A stretch of 64,000 nt of DNA from Arthrobacter sp. DWC3 (GCF_002929375.1 NZ_PJIP01000005.1:62001-126000); one strand, 5' to 3'. Positions 26,450 through 35,779 are shown, counted from the stretch's first letter. Numbers and translations are program-made. Notes: generated by a model from the sequence alone, not told the origin.

Positions 26450-29400
26450 ATGGGACGACGATGCCTGATCGCGGGCGCCACCGCCTTCGGCCTGGTGGCC
26501 GGGGCCGGTGCCCTGGCGCTGCCGGCCAACGCCGAGGAGCCCGCGGTGCTCCTCACCGAGGACTTCGAGGACGGCGCCTTCGGGCCGCTGGTCCGGAACG
26601 GCGGGGCCGCCCTGTCGGTGGTCGACGCCGACGGCGACAAGGCGCTGCTCGTCACGGGCAGGACCAACGACTACGACGGCGTGAAGACGCCGGCCGACCT
26701 CCTGCAGGCAGGTGGCACCTATTCGTTCTCCGCGCAGGTGAAGCTGTCCGCTGCCGCCGGGACGACGACGTCGGCGCGCTTCGTCGTCGAACCCGCGTAC
26801 AGCTGGGTGGGCAACACCACGGTGACGGCCGACGCGTGGACCACGGTGAGCGGCACGTTCACCGCCCCTGCCGGTGCCGACCCGGCCACGCTGCGTGCCT
26901 ACCTCGGGACGGGAGACCTCGGTGCGCCGTACGACTACCTCGTGGACGACGTCGTGATCACCGGCACCGCCGGACCGGGTGACGGCGGGACGTGGGAGCC
27001 CACGCCGGACCCGGCGTTCGTCCCCGGCGGGGCCGTCGACCCCACCGCCACGCCCCTCGCCGCGGCCCGTGGTACGGGGAACGTCGTCGCCCTCACCTTC
27101 GACGACGGCCCCAACCCCGGCGAGACCGCCGCGATCCTCGACCTCCTGAAGGACAAGGGCATCACGGCGACCTTCTGCGTCATCGGGCAGAACGTGCAGG
27201 CGGACGGCGGCGCGGACCTGCTCCGGCGCATCGTCGCCGAGGGCCACACGCTGTGCAACCACGGTACGTCCTACGCGGACATGGGCTCGTGGGCGCAGGC
27301 GCAGGTCGAGGCGGATCTGAAGGAGAACCTGCGCATCATCCGTGCAGCCGCGGGCGACCCGGCACTGCAGGTGCCCTACTTCCGGGCACCGAACGGCAGC
27401 TGGGGCGCCACCGGCGAGGTCGCAGCGGCACTCGGCATGCAGCCGCTCGGCCTCGGGAACGTCATCTCCGACTGGGACGGCAACGACCTCAGCGAGGCCA
27501 CCCTCACGGACAACCTCCGCAGGGCGTTCACGCCCGGTGCGGTGGTGCTCGCGCACGACGGCGGCGGAGACCGGTCCAATACGGTCAAGGCCGTGACGAC
27601 GGTGGTGACCGAGAAGCTGGCCGAGGGCTGGACCTTCGCGCTCCCGCGCGGCGGAGCCACCGGCGCGACTCCGGGGATCTCGAGCGGCTTCGAGACCGGG
27701 ACCGACGGCTGGACGGCCCGGGGCGACGGCGTGCAGGTCTCCGCCGGCAGCGACGCCCGGACCGGGACCGGCAGCCTGCTCGTCACGAACCGTACACAGC
27801 CCTGGCACGGCGCGGCCCTCGACGTCACCGCCGGGCTTCCCGTGGGATCGGCGATGGAGGTGTCGGTCTGGGCGAAGCTCGCTCCGGGCCAGGCGCCCGC
27901 CTCCCTCAAGGTGTCCGTGCAGCGCGACAACGGCGGCGCGAGTGCGTACGAGGGTGTGGCCGGTGCTGCGGCATCCGTCACCACCGGCAGCTGGACGCAG
28001 CTGAAGGGCACCTACACGCTCGGTGCGGCGGCGGACAAGGCCCAGATCTACGTCGAGGGTCCCGTGGGCGTCGACTTCCTCCTCGACGACTTCGGCCTCG
28101 CCCCGTTCGGCGAGAAGCCCGTCCAGGCCGACGTACCGGGGCTGAAGGACGTCCTGGGGGCGGACGGCATCGAGCACGTCGGTGTCGCCATCGATGCCCG
28201 CGAGACCGTGGGCACGGCGGCGGACCTCGTCCGGAAGCACTACAACGCCTTCACCCCCGAGAACGCGGGCAAGCCCGAGAGCGTGCAGCCGGTCGAGGGC
28301 CAGTTCTCCTTCGCCCAGCTGGACCAGCTGCTCGACTTCGCCGACGCCAACGGCGTCGAGGTGTACGGGCACGTCCTCGCCTGGCACTCGCAGACCCCGG
28401 CGTGGTTCTTCAAGGACGGCACCCGCGACCTGACGAACAGCCCCGCCGACCAGGCACTGCTGAAGGCCCGTATGGAAGCCCACATCAAGGGCATCGCCGA
28501 CCACATCGACGCCCGCTACCCCGACGGGAACAGCCCCGTCTGGGCGTGGGACGTGGTCAACGAGGTCATCGCGGACGGTGACACCGCCAATCCGCACGAC
28601 ATGCGGGACAGCCGGTGGTTCCAGGTGCTCGGCGAGGGCTTCGTGGACGAGGCCTTCCGCCTGGCGGACCGCTACTTCCCGGATGCGGCGCTGTTCATCA
28701 ACGACTACAACACGGAGATGCCGGAGAAGCGGGCGGACTACCTCTCGCTGATCGGCGCACTCGAGGCGCGGGACGTGCCGATCGACGGCGTGGGACACCA
28801 GGCCCACGTGGACGTCGCCCGGCCGGTGCAGTGGCTCGAGGACTCCATCGTGGCGGTGGAGCGCCTGGACCCCGAGCTGCTGCAGGCCATCACGGAACTC
28901 GACGTGAACGCCTCCACGGAGAACCAGGGCGCCGACGTCAGCGGCGCCCCGCAGGACCCGTACAGCCCGGCCTTCGAGAACGACGAGGACGCGGCGGCGG
29001 AGGTGGGCTACTACGACCGGGACCTGTTCGCGATGCTGCGGGAGCACAACGAGTCCGTCGACTCGGTGACGTTCTGGGGCATCAGCAACGCCCGCACCTG
29101 GCTGCGGACGTGGCCGATGGCCCGGCCGTGGGAGCAGCCGCTGCCCTTCGACGACGAGCTGCAGGTCACCCCGGCGTACTGGGGGATCGTGGACCCCGCC
29201 AGGCTGCCCGCACGGCCGGCCGATGTGCTGGCACCGCGGATCGCCGACCGGTCGGACGTCCAGGCGGTCTCCAACGGCGCGAGCGGGGCGAAGGTGAAGT
29301 ACACCCTGCCGTCGGCCATCGACACGCACGACGGCGCGGTACCGCTGACGTGCGACCCCGCATCGGGCTCGCGCTTCGTCATCGGAGTCACGACGGTCAC

Positions 29401-29485
29401 CTGCACGGCCACGGACGAGTCGGGCAACACCCGCACCAGCTCGTTCGACGTCGTGGTGACACGCAAGCAGCCCGGGAAGCACTGA
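26450..29485 (+). CDS. Secreted multidomain CE4 polysaccharide deacetylase - GH10 xylanase
   Basis: A 1011-residue secreted protein. Domains in order: signal peptide (1-29, 'PANA'), carbohydrate-binding module of the CBM_4_9 type (about 33-172), CE4/NodB deacetylase (about 203-397), a second CBM_4_9 (about 411-555), GH10 xylanase (about 560-917) and a C-terminal HYR domain (about 930-1007). The CE4 motifs are TFDDGP (Asp218/Asp219), NHGTSY (His271), 'FRAPNGSWG', 'SDWDGND' and 'LAHDGG'; the second metal His expected at position 275 is Tyr. The GH10 part has acid/base Glu705 ('WDVVNEVI') and nucleophile Glu816 ('ITELDVN'). ATG 26450 is preferred over 26423 because AGGAAG stands just upstream and a signal peptide starts there. 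It probably removes acetyl groups and cuts the same xylan chain, if the CE4 part is active. Confidence 0.92.
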   Translation: MGRRCLIAGATAFGLVAGAGALALPANAEEPAVLLTEDFEDGAFGPLVRNGGAALSVVDADGDKALLVTGRTNDYDGVKTPADLLQAGGTYSFSAQVKLSAAAGTTTSARFVVEPAYSWVGNTTVTADAWTTVSGTFTAPAGADPATLRAYLGTGDLGAPYDYLVDDVVITGTAGPGDGGTWEPTPDPAFVPGGAVDPTATPLAAARGTGNVVALTFDDGPNPGETAAILDLLKDKGITATFCVIGQNVQADGGADLLRRIVAEGHTLCNHGTSYADMGSWAQAQVEADLKENLRIIRAAAGDPALQVPYFRAPNGSWGATGEVAAALGMQPLGLGNVISDWDGNDLSEATLTDNLRRAFTPGAVVLAHDGGGDRSNTVKAVTTVVTEKLAEGWTFALPRGGATGATPGISSGFETGTDGWTARGDGVQVSAGSDARTGTGSLLVTNRTQPWHGAALDVTAGLPVGSAMEVSVWAKLAPGQAPASLKVSVQRDNGGASAYEGVAGAAASVTTGSWTQLKGTYTLGAAADKAQIYVEGPVGVDFLLDDFGLAPFGEKPVQADVPGLKDVLGADGIEHVGVAIDARETVGTAADLVRKHYNAFTPENAGKPESVQPVEGQFSFAQLDQLLDFADANGVEVYGHVLAWHSQTPAWFFKDGTRDLTNSPADQALLKARMEAHIKGIADHIDARYPDGNSPVWAWDVVNEVIADGDTANPHDMRDSRWFQVLGEGFVDEAFRLADRYFPDAALFINDYNTEMPEKRADYLSLIGALEARDVPIDGVGHQAHVDVARPVQWLEDSIVAVERLDPELLQAITELDVNASTENQGADVSGAPQDPYSPAFENDEDAAAEVGYYDRDLFAMLREHNESVDSVTFWGISNARTWLRTWPMARPWEQPLPFDDELQVTPAYWGIVDPARLPARPADVLAPRIADRSDVQAVSNGASGAKVKYTLPSAIDTHDGAVPLTCDPASGSRFVIGVTTVTCTATDESGNTRTSSFDVVVTRKQPGKH

Positions 29486-29499
29486 CGGGTCCCGGCACC

Positions 29500-29537
29500 A
29501 CGAAGCCCCTGTCCTCTCCGGAGGGCAGGGGCTTCGT
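29500..29537. terminator. Bidirectional terminator between the xylanase operon and purM
   Basis: ACGAAGCCCCTG (29500-29511) pairs perfectly with CAGGGGCTTCGT (29526-29537) across a 14-base loop, between convergent genes. Confidence 0.85.
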
Positions 29538-29556
29538 CGTGCGGGGACGGAGCCGA

Positions 29557-30669
29557 TCAGGCGTAGGCGCCGACCAGCCGCACCGATCCACCGTCGACGC
29601 CCTTGGCGCCCTGCACGTAGTCCGGACCGTGGGTGCTCCCGCCGCTCGCGGACCGGACGCCGCCCATCACCCAGGACGGCACGCCGGCGGCGTTCAACTG
29701 GGCGAGGGCGGCGTCGGCGCCGGACGCGCCGACGATCGCGACCATGCCCACCCCGAGGTTGAGCGTGCGCTCGAGGTCCGGCAGCGGCACACTGCCGAGC
29801 TGGGACACGAGCGTGAAGATCGGCGGGAGCTCCCACGTGGAGCGGTCCACCGTCGCCTCGAGTCCGCGGGGCAGCACGCGGGCGAGGTTCGCCGCCAGGC
29901 CGCCGCCGGTCACGTGGCTGAAGCCGTGCACCTGCGCGGCGTCGGTGCGGGCGAGCGCGAGGCAGTCCGCGGCGTAGACGCGCGTCGGCTCGAGGAGCTC
30001 CTCGCCGAGGGTCCGCCCGAGCTCGGAGACCTGCCGGTCGAGCGCCCAGCCGGCCTGGTTGATGACGCGGCGCACCAGGGAGTAGCCGTTGGAGTGGAGG
30101 CCCGAGGACGCCATGGCGATGACGACGTCGCCCTCGCGGACGCGCTCGGGGCCGAGCACGCGGTCCGCCTCGACCACGCCGGTCGCGGCGCCCGCGACGT
30201 CGTACTCGTGCTCGCCCAGCAGGCCCGGGTGCTCCGCGGTCTCCCCGCCCACCAGGGCGGTGCCCGCGACCGAGCAGCCCGCCGCGATGCCGCGGACGAT
30301 GTCCGCGATGCGCTCGGGCACCACCTTCCCGCACGCGATGTAGTCCGTCATGAACAGCGGCTCCGCGCCGACCACCACGATGTCGTCGACCACCATGCCC
30401 ACGAGGTCGAAGCCGATGGTGTCGTGGATGTCCATGGCCTGCGCGATCGCGACCTTGGTGCCCACGCCGTCGGTGGACGTCGCGAGGAGCGGCCGCGTGT
30501 AGGTGAGGAGGCGGGAGACGTCGAAGAGCCCGGCGAAGCCGCCCACCCCGCCGACGACCTGCTCGCCGTGGGTGGCGCGCACGGCGTCCTTCATGAGCTC
30601 GACGGCACGGTCACCCGCCTCGACGTCCACTCCTGCGCTGGCGTACGTGATGGGACCGGACACGCTCAT
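29557..30669 (-). CDS. purM: Phosphoribosylformylglycinamidine cyclo-ligase (AIR synthetase)
   Basis: A 370-residue enzyme that closes the imidazole ring in de novo purine synthesis (FGAM + ATP to AIR). 'ITYASAGVDVEAGDRAV', 'LLATSTDGVGTKVAIA', 'ALVGGETAEHPG' and 'FSHVTGGGLAANLARVLP' are characteristic PurM segments. Its ATG at 30669 overlaps the purF stop by four bases (ATGA), so the two are translationally coupled. Confidence 0.96.
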   Translation of the reverse strand: MSVSGPITYASAGVDVEAGDRAVELMKDAVRATHGEQVVGGVGGFAGLFDVSRLLTYTRPLLATSTDGVGTKVAIAQAMDIHDTIGFDLVGMVVDDIVVVGAEPLFMTDYIACGKVVPERIADIVRGIAAGCSVAGTALVGGETAEHPGLLGEHEYDVAGAATGVVEADRVLGPERVREGDVVIAMASSGLHSNGYSLVRRVINQAGWALDRQVSELGRTLGEELLEPTRVYAADCLALARTDAAQVHGFSHVTGGGLAANLARVLPRGLEATVDRSTWELPPIFTLVSQLGSVPLPDLERTLNLGVGMVAIVGASGADAALAQLNAAGVPSWVMGGVRSASGGSTHGPDYVQGAKGVDGGSVRLVGAYA

Positions 30670-32225
30670 ACCCGCTCTTTCTTGTCTTCGTCGGTCAGCA
30701 CGGACTCGAACTCGGCGTCCGGCCCCGGGTCGCAGCCCGTGGCCCCGACCTTGTCGGCGGGGTCGAGCCGCTCGAGCAGGTTCTTGCCCAGGCGGTCGTC
30801 GTCGGGCAGCGGGATGGGGTAGGTGCCGGTGAAGCAGGCCGTGCACAGGCGCTCGCGGGGCTGCTGCGTGGCGTCGATCATGCCGTCCTCGGAGATGTAC
30901 GCGAGGCTGTCGGCACCGATGGACGTGCTGATCTCGTCGATCGCGGCACCGTTGGCGATCAGCTCGGCACGGGATGCGAAGTCGATGCCGTAGAAGCACG
31001 GCCAGCGGACGGGCGGCGAGGAGATCTTCACGTGGACCTCCGCGGCACCCGCCTCCCGCAGCATGCGCACGACGGCGCGCTGCGTGTTGCCGCGCACGAT
31101 GGAGTCGTCCACCACGATGATGCGCTTGCCGCGGATCACGGACTCGAGGGCGTTGAGCTTCAGGCGGATGCCGAGCTGGCGCAGCGTCTGGCTGGGCTGG
31201 ATGAAGGTGCGGCCCACGTAGGCGTTCTTCACGAAGCCGTGGGCGAAGGGGATGCCGGACTCCTCGGCGAAACCGACCGCGGCCGGGGTGCCGGACTCCG
31301 GGACCGGGATGACGATGTCCGCGGCGGCCGAGTTCTCGCGGGCCAGCTGCCGGCCCATCTCCACGCGGGCCTCGTACACCGAGCGCCCGGCGATCGCGGC
31401 GTCGGGCCGGGCCAGGTAGACGTACTCGAAGACGCAGCCCGCGGCGGTCGGGGCGGCGAAGCGGCTGCTGCGCACGCCGTCCTCGTCGATGGCTATGAAC
31501 TCGCCGGGCTCGATCTCGCGGATGAAGCTCGCGCCCACGGTGGCCAGTGCGGCCTGTTCGGAGGCGACCACCCACCCGCGCTCGAGGCGGCCGAGGACGA
31601 GGGGGCGGACACCGTAGGCGTCGCGCGCCGCGTACAGCGTCCCCTCGTCCATGAAGACGAAGCAGAAGGCGCCGCGGATGCTCGGCAGCAGCTCGAGGGC
31701 CGTCTGCTCGAGGGAGCGGTCGTCGTCGCCGTCGAGGAGCGCGGTGACGAGGGCAGTGTCCGTGGTGTTGCCCTGCGCCATCTCGCCGGCGCGGGGCATC
31801 CCGTGGCGGGCGAGGACCATCTGGTAGAGCTCGGCGGAGTTGGTGAGGTTGCCGTTGTGCGCCAGGGCCACGGTGCCCGCGGCGGTGGCGCCGAGGGTTG
31901 GCTGCGCGTTGGCCCAGTGGGAGGAGCCGGTGGTGGAGTAGCGGCAGTGGCCGACGGCGATGTGCCCGGTCAGCGTGTTGAGCGTGGACTCGTCGAAGAC
32001 CTGGGACACGAGGCCCATGTCCTTGTAGACGTTGATCCGGCGGCCGTCACTCGTGGCGATACCCGCGGATTCCTGGCCGCGGTGCTGCAGGGCGTAGAGG
32101 CCGTAATAGGTGAGCTTCGCCACCTCCTCACCGGGGGCCCAGACACCGAAGACGCCGCAGGCGTCCTGTGGTCCTTTCTCGCCGGGGAGAAGATCGTGGG
32201 AGAGTTGTCCGTCACCGCGCACCAT
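30666..32225 (-). CDS. purF: Amidophosphoribosyltransferase
   Basis: A 519-residue glutamine PRPP amidotransferase, the first committed enzyme of purine synthesis. The N-terminal 22 residues are probably a propeptide cut before the nucleophile Cys23 ('DACGVFGVW'). The Ntn-hydrolase domain has 'LQHRGQESAGIA' and 'HNGNLTN'; the phosphoribosyltransferase domain has 'IIVVDDSIVRGNT'. Cysteines in 'PCFYGIDF' and 'LCTACFTG' fit the iron-sulfur-containing Bacillus-type enzyme. It is coupled to purM. Only 62 bases separate it from the EAL gene upstream on the same strand, so its promoter may lie inside that gene. Confidence 0.96.
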   Translation of the reverse strand: MVRGDGQLSHDLLPGEKGPQDACGVFGVWAPGEEVAKLTYYGLYALQHRGQESAGIATSDGRRINVYKDMGLVSQVFDESTLNTLTGHIAVGHCRYSTTGSSHWANAQPTLGATAAGTVALAHNGNLTNSAELYQMVLARHGMPRAGEMAQGNTTDTALVTALLDGDDDRSLEQTALELLPSIRGAFCFVFMDEGTLYAARDAYGVRPLVLGRLERGWVVASEQAALATVGASFIREIEPGEFIAIDEDGVRSSRFAAPTAAGCVFEYVYLARPDAAIAGRSVYEARVEMGRQLARENSAAADIVIPVPESGTPAAVGFAEESGIPFAHGFVKNAYVGRTFIQPSQTLRQLGIRLKLNALESVIRGKRIIVVDDSIVRGNTQRAVVRMLREAGAAEVHVKISSPPVRWPCFYGIDFASRAELIANGAAIDEISTSIGADSLAYISEDGMIDATQQPRERLCTACFTGTYPIPLPDDDRLGKNLLERLDPADKVGATGCDPGPDAEFESVLTDEDKKERV

Positions 32226-32287
32226 GCGGCCATTCTCTCACGGTGTGCGGGCGCCGCCGGCGCGGATGTGCGACGCCGGCATGGCCG

Positions 32288-33430
32288 CTATCCGTCGGCC
32301 CGGGGTGTAGGAAGCCCGCCCGCGATTCGCCCGATCAGTCGCTCCAGGCGGGCGATGCCCACGAACCGTCCGGCGTTGTCGGTCACGAGCAGCGGCGTGA
32401 AGCGGGTATCCCTGTCCCGGGTGATCGATCGCGAGAGGGCCTCGTCCACGGGCGTGTCCACATTGACGACCATCCCGGGGCTGACGATCCCCAGGACCGT
32501 CGCCTCGGCGGTCAGGACCGCGACGGGCCTCCGTCTCTCGAGGAGCACGACGTCGGTGAGGAGCGGGTCGGAGGCGAAGAGTGCGGCCGCCGCGTGTGGG
32601 GACGCGGCTGTCGCCACCGGTTCGACGACCCCGCGCACCGTGGAGGCGGGCGCGGTACGGGACCGGGCCGCGAGGCGCAGCGCGATGTCGACGTCCAGTG
32701 CCTGCCAGGGCGGGGCGGGACGCCCCAGGAGGTATCCCTGGACGAGCGGGATGCCCAGTCCGGCCAGGACGTCGAGTTCCTCCACCCTCTCGATGCCCTC
32801 CGCGAGGATCCAGGCATCGACCCGGCTCGCGAACAGCCCGAGCATCTCGACCAGGGCGCGCTTGGCCTCGTCGACATCGATACCGCGCACGAGTTCGCGG
32901 TCGAGCTTGATCACCGCGGGGCGCAACGCGAGCAGGTGCTGCAGCCCCGCGTACCCGGACCCGGCGTCGTCGACGGCGATGAGCGCCCTGGCAGCGCGGA
33001 GGGATTGAAGGTGCGGCTCCAGCTCGAGGTACGAATCGATCGGGGTCTGTTCGGTGAGTTCCACGATCACGCCGCCCAGGTGCCCCTGCTCGGCCCACAC
33101 GCCCCGCACGGAGGGCGACGTCAGCAGCGCGGGCGACACGTTGACGGTGAGGAAGCAGTTGGGGGGCAGGCTGCCGCGATGGGCGAATGCGCTGCGCAGC
33201 GCCGCCGTCTCCAGCTCGGCAGCGCGTCCGAACCTGTGCGCCCGGGCGAACCACACCTCGGGGTTCTTCTCCGCATAGCCGGGAAAGCGCGTGAGCGCCT
33301 CGTAGCCCACGATCACTCCGCGCACGGTGTCGATGATCGGCTGGTAGGCGGAGGTCAGCCCCTCGCCCGTGCACATGCGGGCGAGTTCCACGGCCGCATG
33401 CGGTCCGTGGTCCTGTCGCGGGGCCGGCAC
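32288..33430 (-). CDS. EAL-domain c-di-GMP phosphodiesterase with C-terminal CBS-like region
   Basis: A 380-residue cytoplasmic protein. The EAL domain (about 25-250) keeps all catalytic residues: 'EALTRF', 'TVNVSP', 'VELTEQ', 'DDAGSGYAGL', 'IKLDREL', 'AEGIE' and 'QGYLLGRP', so hydrolysis of c-di-GMP is likely. The C-terminal 110 residues look like a CBS pair ('LLTDVVLLERRRPVAVLTAE', 'RFTPLLVTDNAGRFVGIARLERLIG'), a nucleotide sensor. The start is uncertain: GTG 33430 has no ribosome site, and a later ATG at 33376 is possible. It begins 10 bases after the DUF1059 stop and may be read by coupling from it. Confidence 0.88.
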   Translation of the reverse strand: MPAPRQDHGPHAAVELARMCTGEGLTSAYQPIIDTVRGVIVGYEALTRFPGYAEKNPEVWFARAHRFGRAAELETAALRSAFAHRGSLPPNCFLTVNVSPALLTSPSVRGVWAEQGHLGGVIVELTEQTPIDSYLELEPHLQSLRAARALIAVDDAGSGYAGLQHLLALRPAVIKLDRELVRGIDVDEAKRALVEMLGLFASRVDAWILAEGIERVEELDVLAGLGIPLVQGYLLGRPAPPWQALDVDIALRLAARSRTAPASTVRGVVEPVATAASPHAAAALFASDPLLTDVVLLERRRPVAVLTAEATVLGIVSPGMVVNVDTPVDEALSRSITRDRDTRFTPLLVTDNAGRFVGIARLERLIGRIAGGLPTPRADG

Positions 33431-33440
33431 GGACGCCGGA

Positions 33441-33614
33441 TCAGGCAGTGACGATGCTGCCGCGGACCGCGCTGACGAGGTCGGGTGCGAGCTCCGTCAG
33501 GCCGTGCACGGACAGGGCGTGCGCGCCGACGCCCGCAAGGATCTCGTCCTCGGTACTGCACACCCAGCGGGCGTCGCATCCCGGGACTACATCGCCGCAT
33601 GCAAAAGCCTTCAT
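33441..33614 (-). CDS. DUF1059 small protein
   Basis: A 57-residue gene: 'MKAFACGDVVPGCDARWVCSTEDEIL', then 'GVGAHALSVHGLTEL'. The pattern of paired cysteines and the 'HA--VHG' stretch is the DUF1059 signature. ATG 33614 has AAGGA seven bases upstream. The family's function is unknown; the Cys/His content suggests possible metal binding (inference). It lies directly ahead of the EAL gene, on the same strand. Confidence 0.8.
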   Translation of the reverse strand: MKAFACGDVVPGCDARWVCSTEDEILAGVGAHALSVHGLTELAPDLVSAVRGSIVTA

Positions 33615-33674
33615 GGAACATTCCTTCTTCCGGTACGAGGTGGGATCCCCACCCCTACTATCGCCGGCGGCGGT

Positions 33675-33714
33675 ACCACCGTTAGCGGATCCGCCACGAG
33701 GAATCGACGGTGGT
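33675..33714. terminator. Nested inverted repeats, possible terminator of the upstream minus-strand operon
   Basis: ACCACCGT (33675-33682) pairs with ACGGTGGT (33707-33714), with a perfect palindrome GCGGATCCGC (33685-33694) inside the loop. It lies in the 121-base gap after the membrane-protein gene, ahead of the DUF1059 gene. Confidence 0.45.
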
Positions 33715-33735
33715 GAAGGCGTTAGGCGTCAGGCG

Positions 33736-34191
33736 TCAGGCGGCGTCGTCGTCGTACGTACGCTTCGCACGGGCGCGCTCGGCGCGCCTGACACTGCGCC
33801 GGTCGACGACGAGCACCAGCAGGGCCGCCAGCAGGAGCCCGGGCAGGGCGAAGGCCACGGTGAAGAAGCCGAGGATCGACTCGCGGGTGAGGGTGGGATC
33901 CTCGGGGCCGGTGTAGGCGACCACGAGCGCCGCGAGGAACCCGACGACGGCGCCGAGCAGCATGAAGGGCACGAACTTCGGCGCCCTCCGGATGGTCACC
34001 TCCCGGTAGGCGGGCCCCGCGGGAGCCTGCGCCGGTGTCCGTGCCCCGGTCCCAGCCTCGGTCGGCGCCTCGGCGGGCACGGCCCGGTCAGCGGAAGCGG
34101 TCCCGTCCGCCGGGACGGCGCCGCGCGTGTCGGGCTGCTCGGGCGTGCTGTTCCGCGGCTCGGGGGCGCTGCTGGGCTGCTCGGAGGTCAT
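33736..34191 (-). CDS. Two-helix membrane protein, conserved in Actinobacteria
   Basis: A 151-residue protein: a disordered Pro/Ala/Glu-rich N-terminus (about 60 residues), then 'APKFVPFMLLGAVVGFLAALVVAY', a short polar loop, 'ILGFFTVAFALPGLLLAALLVLVV', and a basic tail. No enzyme motif is seen. It begins 19 bases after the DUF2079 stop and so is probably the last gene of the asparaginase operon. Proteins of this shape are often found near purF in actinobacteria; the function is unknown. The stop sits in a 7-base repeat that puts stops in all three frames. Confidence 0.7.
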   Translation of the reverse strand: MTSEQPSSAPEPRNSTPEQPDTRGAVPADGTASADRAVPAEAPTEAGTGARTPAQAPAGPAYREVTIRRAPKFVPFMLLGAVVGFLAALVVAYTGPEDPTLTRESILGFFTVAFALPGLLLAALLVLVVDRRSVRRAERARAKRTYDDDAA

Positions 34192-34210
34192 GCTCCAAGG
34201 CTAGCGGGCG

Positions 34211-35779
34211 TCAGCGTTCCAGCCGGACGAGCTGGTAGCCCGCCTCACTGAACACGAGCGTGTAGTCGGTCCCTGGGTAGTGCTGTTCGGCGTGCGCCTC
34301 GGCGTCGCCCGGCTGGATCGCGCCCCAGCTCCAGTCGTCGGCGTCGACGATCAGGTAGTCCGGCGCCGGGTTGGTGTTGCCCAGCCAGTACACGCGCGTC
34401 TCGGGGGCGAGGTACGCCATGAGCACCACCCCGCTCTCCACCGTGGAGCCGGCAGGGATGAGGTCCATCATGCGGTGCGCGGCGTCCCAGCGCTCGGACG
34501 GCCGGTACGTCGCGGGGTCGGCGAGGACGGCGAACTTCTGGGTCGGCAGCAGCAGCAGGCACGCGGCGACGGCGGTGGGGACGCCCACGAGGGCCGCCGT
34601 CCGGATCCACGCGCGCGGACTCTGCCGGAGGAGGCGCACGCCGTCCACGAGGGCGAGGAACAGCACGGGCATGAGCACCGCGCTGTAGTGCCAGTCCGGC
34701 CCCCAGTACCATTCCTCGCTCGACGCGAACCGCCACAGGAGCGTCGGCAGCAGCACGAGGCCGAGGGGGGACCGGAGGAACACGAGGCCGCCGGCGAGCA
34801 GGAGCAGCAGCAGCGTCCGGTACTTGGCGGCGCCGGAGACGAGGCCCACCACGGCGCCCGCGGGATCGCCGAGCATCGCGCCGACGTCGATGCGGTCCGA
34901 GTAGTCGTACTGCCCGGCGGCGTTGAGGGCGGGCAGGATCACGCGCACGGAGACGATCAGCCACAGGGCACCCCAGGCGGCCAGCCACAGTCCGGCGACC
35001 GTCCGCAGCCGCCAGGCGAGCACCAGTCCCAGGGCCATCACGGTCAGCCCGAGGTCCTCCTTGACGAGGACGAGGAGTCCGCCCCACACGACCGCGGGCA
35101 GCACGCGCCGCATCAGCACGGCCTCGAGGCTCAGGGCGAGCAAGGGGACGGCGAAGGCGATCTCGTGGAACTGCGCGGCCACCGCGGACTGGAGGCCCCA
35201 GGACAGGGCGTAGGCGATCCCGACGGCGATGCCGGCCACGGGCCCGATGAGCCGCAGGCCCGCCCGCGCGACCACGGCCACCGACAGCCCGAAGAGGAGG
35301 TTCTGGACGATCAGGAGCGTGAGGCCCGACGGCGCGAGCGCGTAGGCGGGTGCCAGCAGCACCAGCAGCGGGTGGAAGTGGTCGCCGAGGAGGTTGAAGC
35401 CCTCGCCCTTGATGGGCACTATCGGGGCGCCGAGCCCGGCGTAGGCCTTCGCGAGCTGCGTGAAGATCCCGAGGTCCCAGGAGGGGGAGCCGAGCTGGTG
35501 CCACTGGGTGACGGAGAAGACGGTGTAGAGGGCGGCCGCCGCGAGGCCGGTCAGCCACGCGGCGGGAGGCTGGCGGCGCAGGGCCGCCGAGGTCCGGCTC
35601 CGCATCGACCGCAGGCGGTCCTCCGCGCCCGTCCCGGAGCCGGGGGAAGGTCCCGCCGGATCGGCGCCGCGGGCGGGTCCCGCCGGATCGGCACCGGGGT
35701 CCCCGCTCGTCGCCCCGACGTCCGGGGTGTGCACCGTTCCTCCCGGCCGGCGCGGGCCCGCGGAGCGATCGGTGCTCAC
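34211..35779 (-). CDS. DUF2079 multi-pass membrane protein
   Basis: A 522-residue integral membrane protein. After a disordered N-terminus (about 60 residues with repeats of 'GADPAGP') there are about 10-11 transmembrane segments. '[19 protein letters not shown]', '[21 protein letters not shown]' and '[15 protein letters not shown]' are characteristic of DUF2079, a family related in fold to GT-C membrane glycosyltransferases. The substrate is unknown. The start is GTG 35779, overlapping the stop of the SCP2 gene by four bases (GTGA), which fixes this start and shows coupling. Confidence 0.85.
   Translation of the reverse strand: MSTDRSAGPRRPGGTVHTPDVGATSGDPGADPAGPARGADPAGPSPGSGTGAEDRLRSMRSRTSAALRRQPPAAWLTGLAAAALYTVFSVTQWHQLGSPSWDLGIFTQLAKAYAGLGAPIVPIKGEGFNLLGDHFHPLLVLLAPAYALAPSGLTLLIVQNLLFGLSVAVVARAGLRLIGPVAGIAVGIAYALSWGLQSAVAAQFHEIAFAVPLLALSLEAVLMRRVLPAVVWGGLLVLVKEDLGLTVMALGLVLAWRLRTVAGLWLAAWGALWLIVSVRVILPALNAAGQYDYSDRIDVGAMLGDPAGAVVGLVSGAAKYRTLLLLLLAGGLVFLRSPLGLVLLPTLLWRFASSEEWYWGPDWHYSAVLMPVLFLALVDGVRLLRQSPRAWIRTAALVGVPTAVAACLLLLPTQKFAVLADPATYRPSERWDAAHRMMDLIPAGSTVESGVVLMAYLAPETRVYWLGNTNPAPDYLIVDADDWSWGAIQPGDAEAHAEQHYPGTDYTLVFSEAGYQLVRLER

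Noticed and set aside
26345-30334. Open frame of 1329 codons on the minus strand opposite the xylanase genes
   Set aside because: It is antisense to two clear enzymes, crosses a terminator and overlaps purM; Arg/Gly/His-rich sequence without domains.
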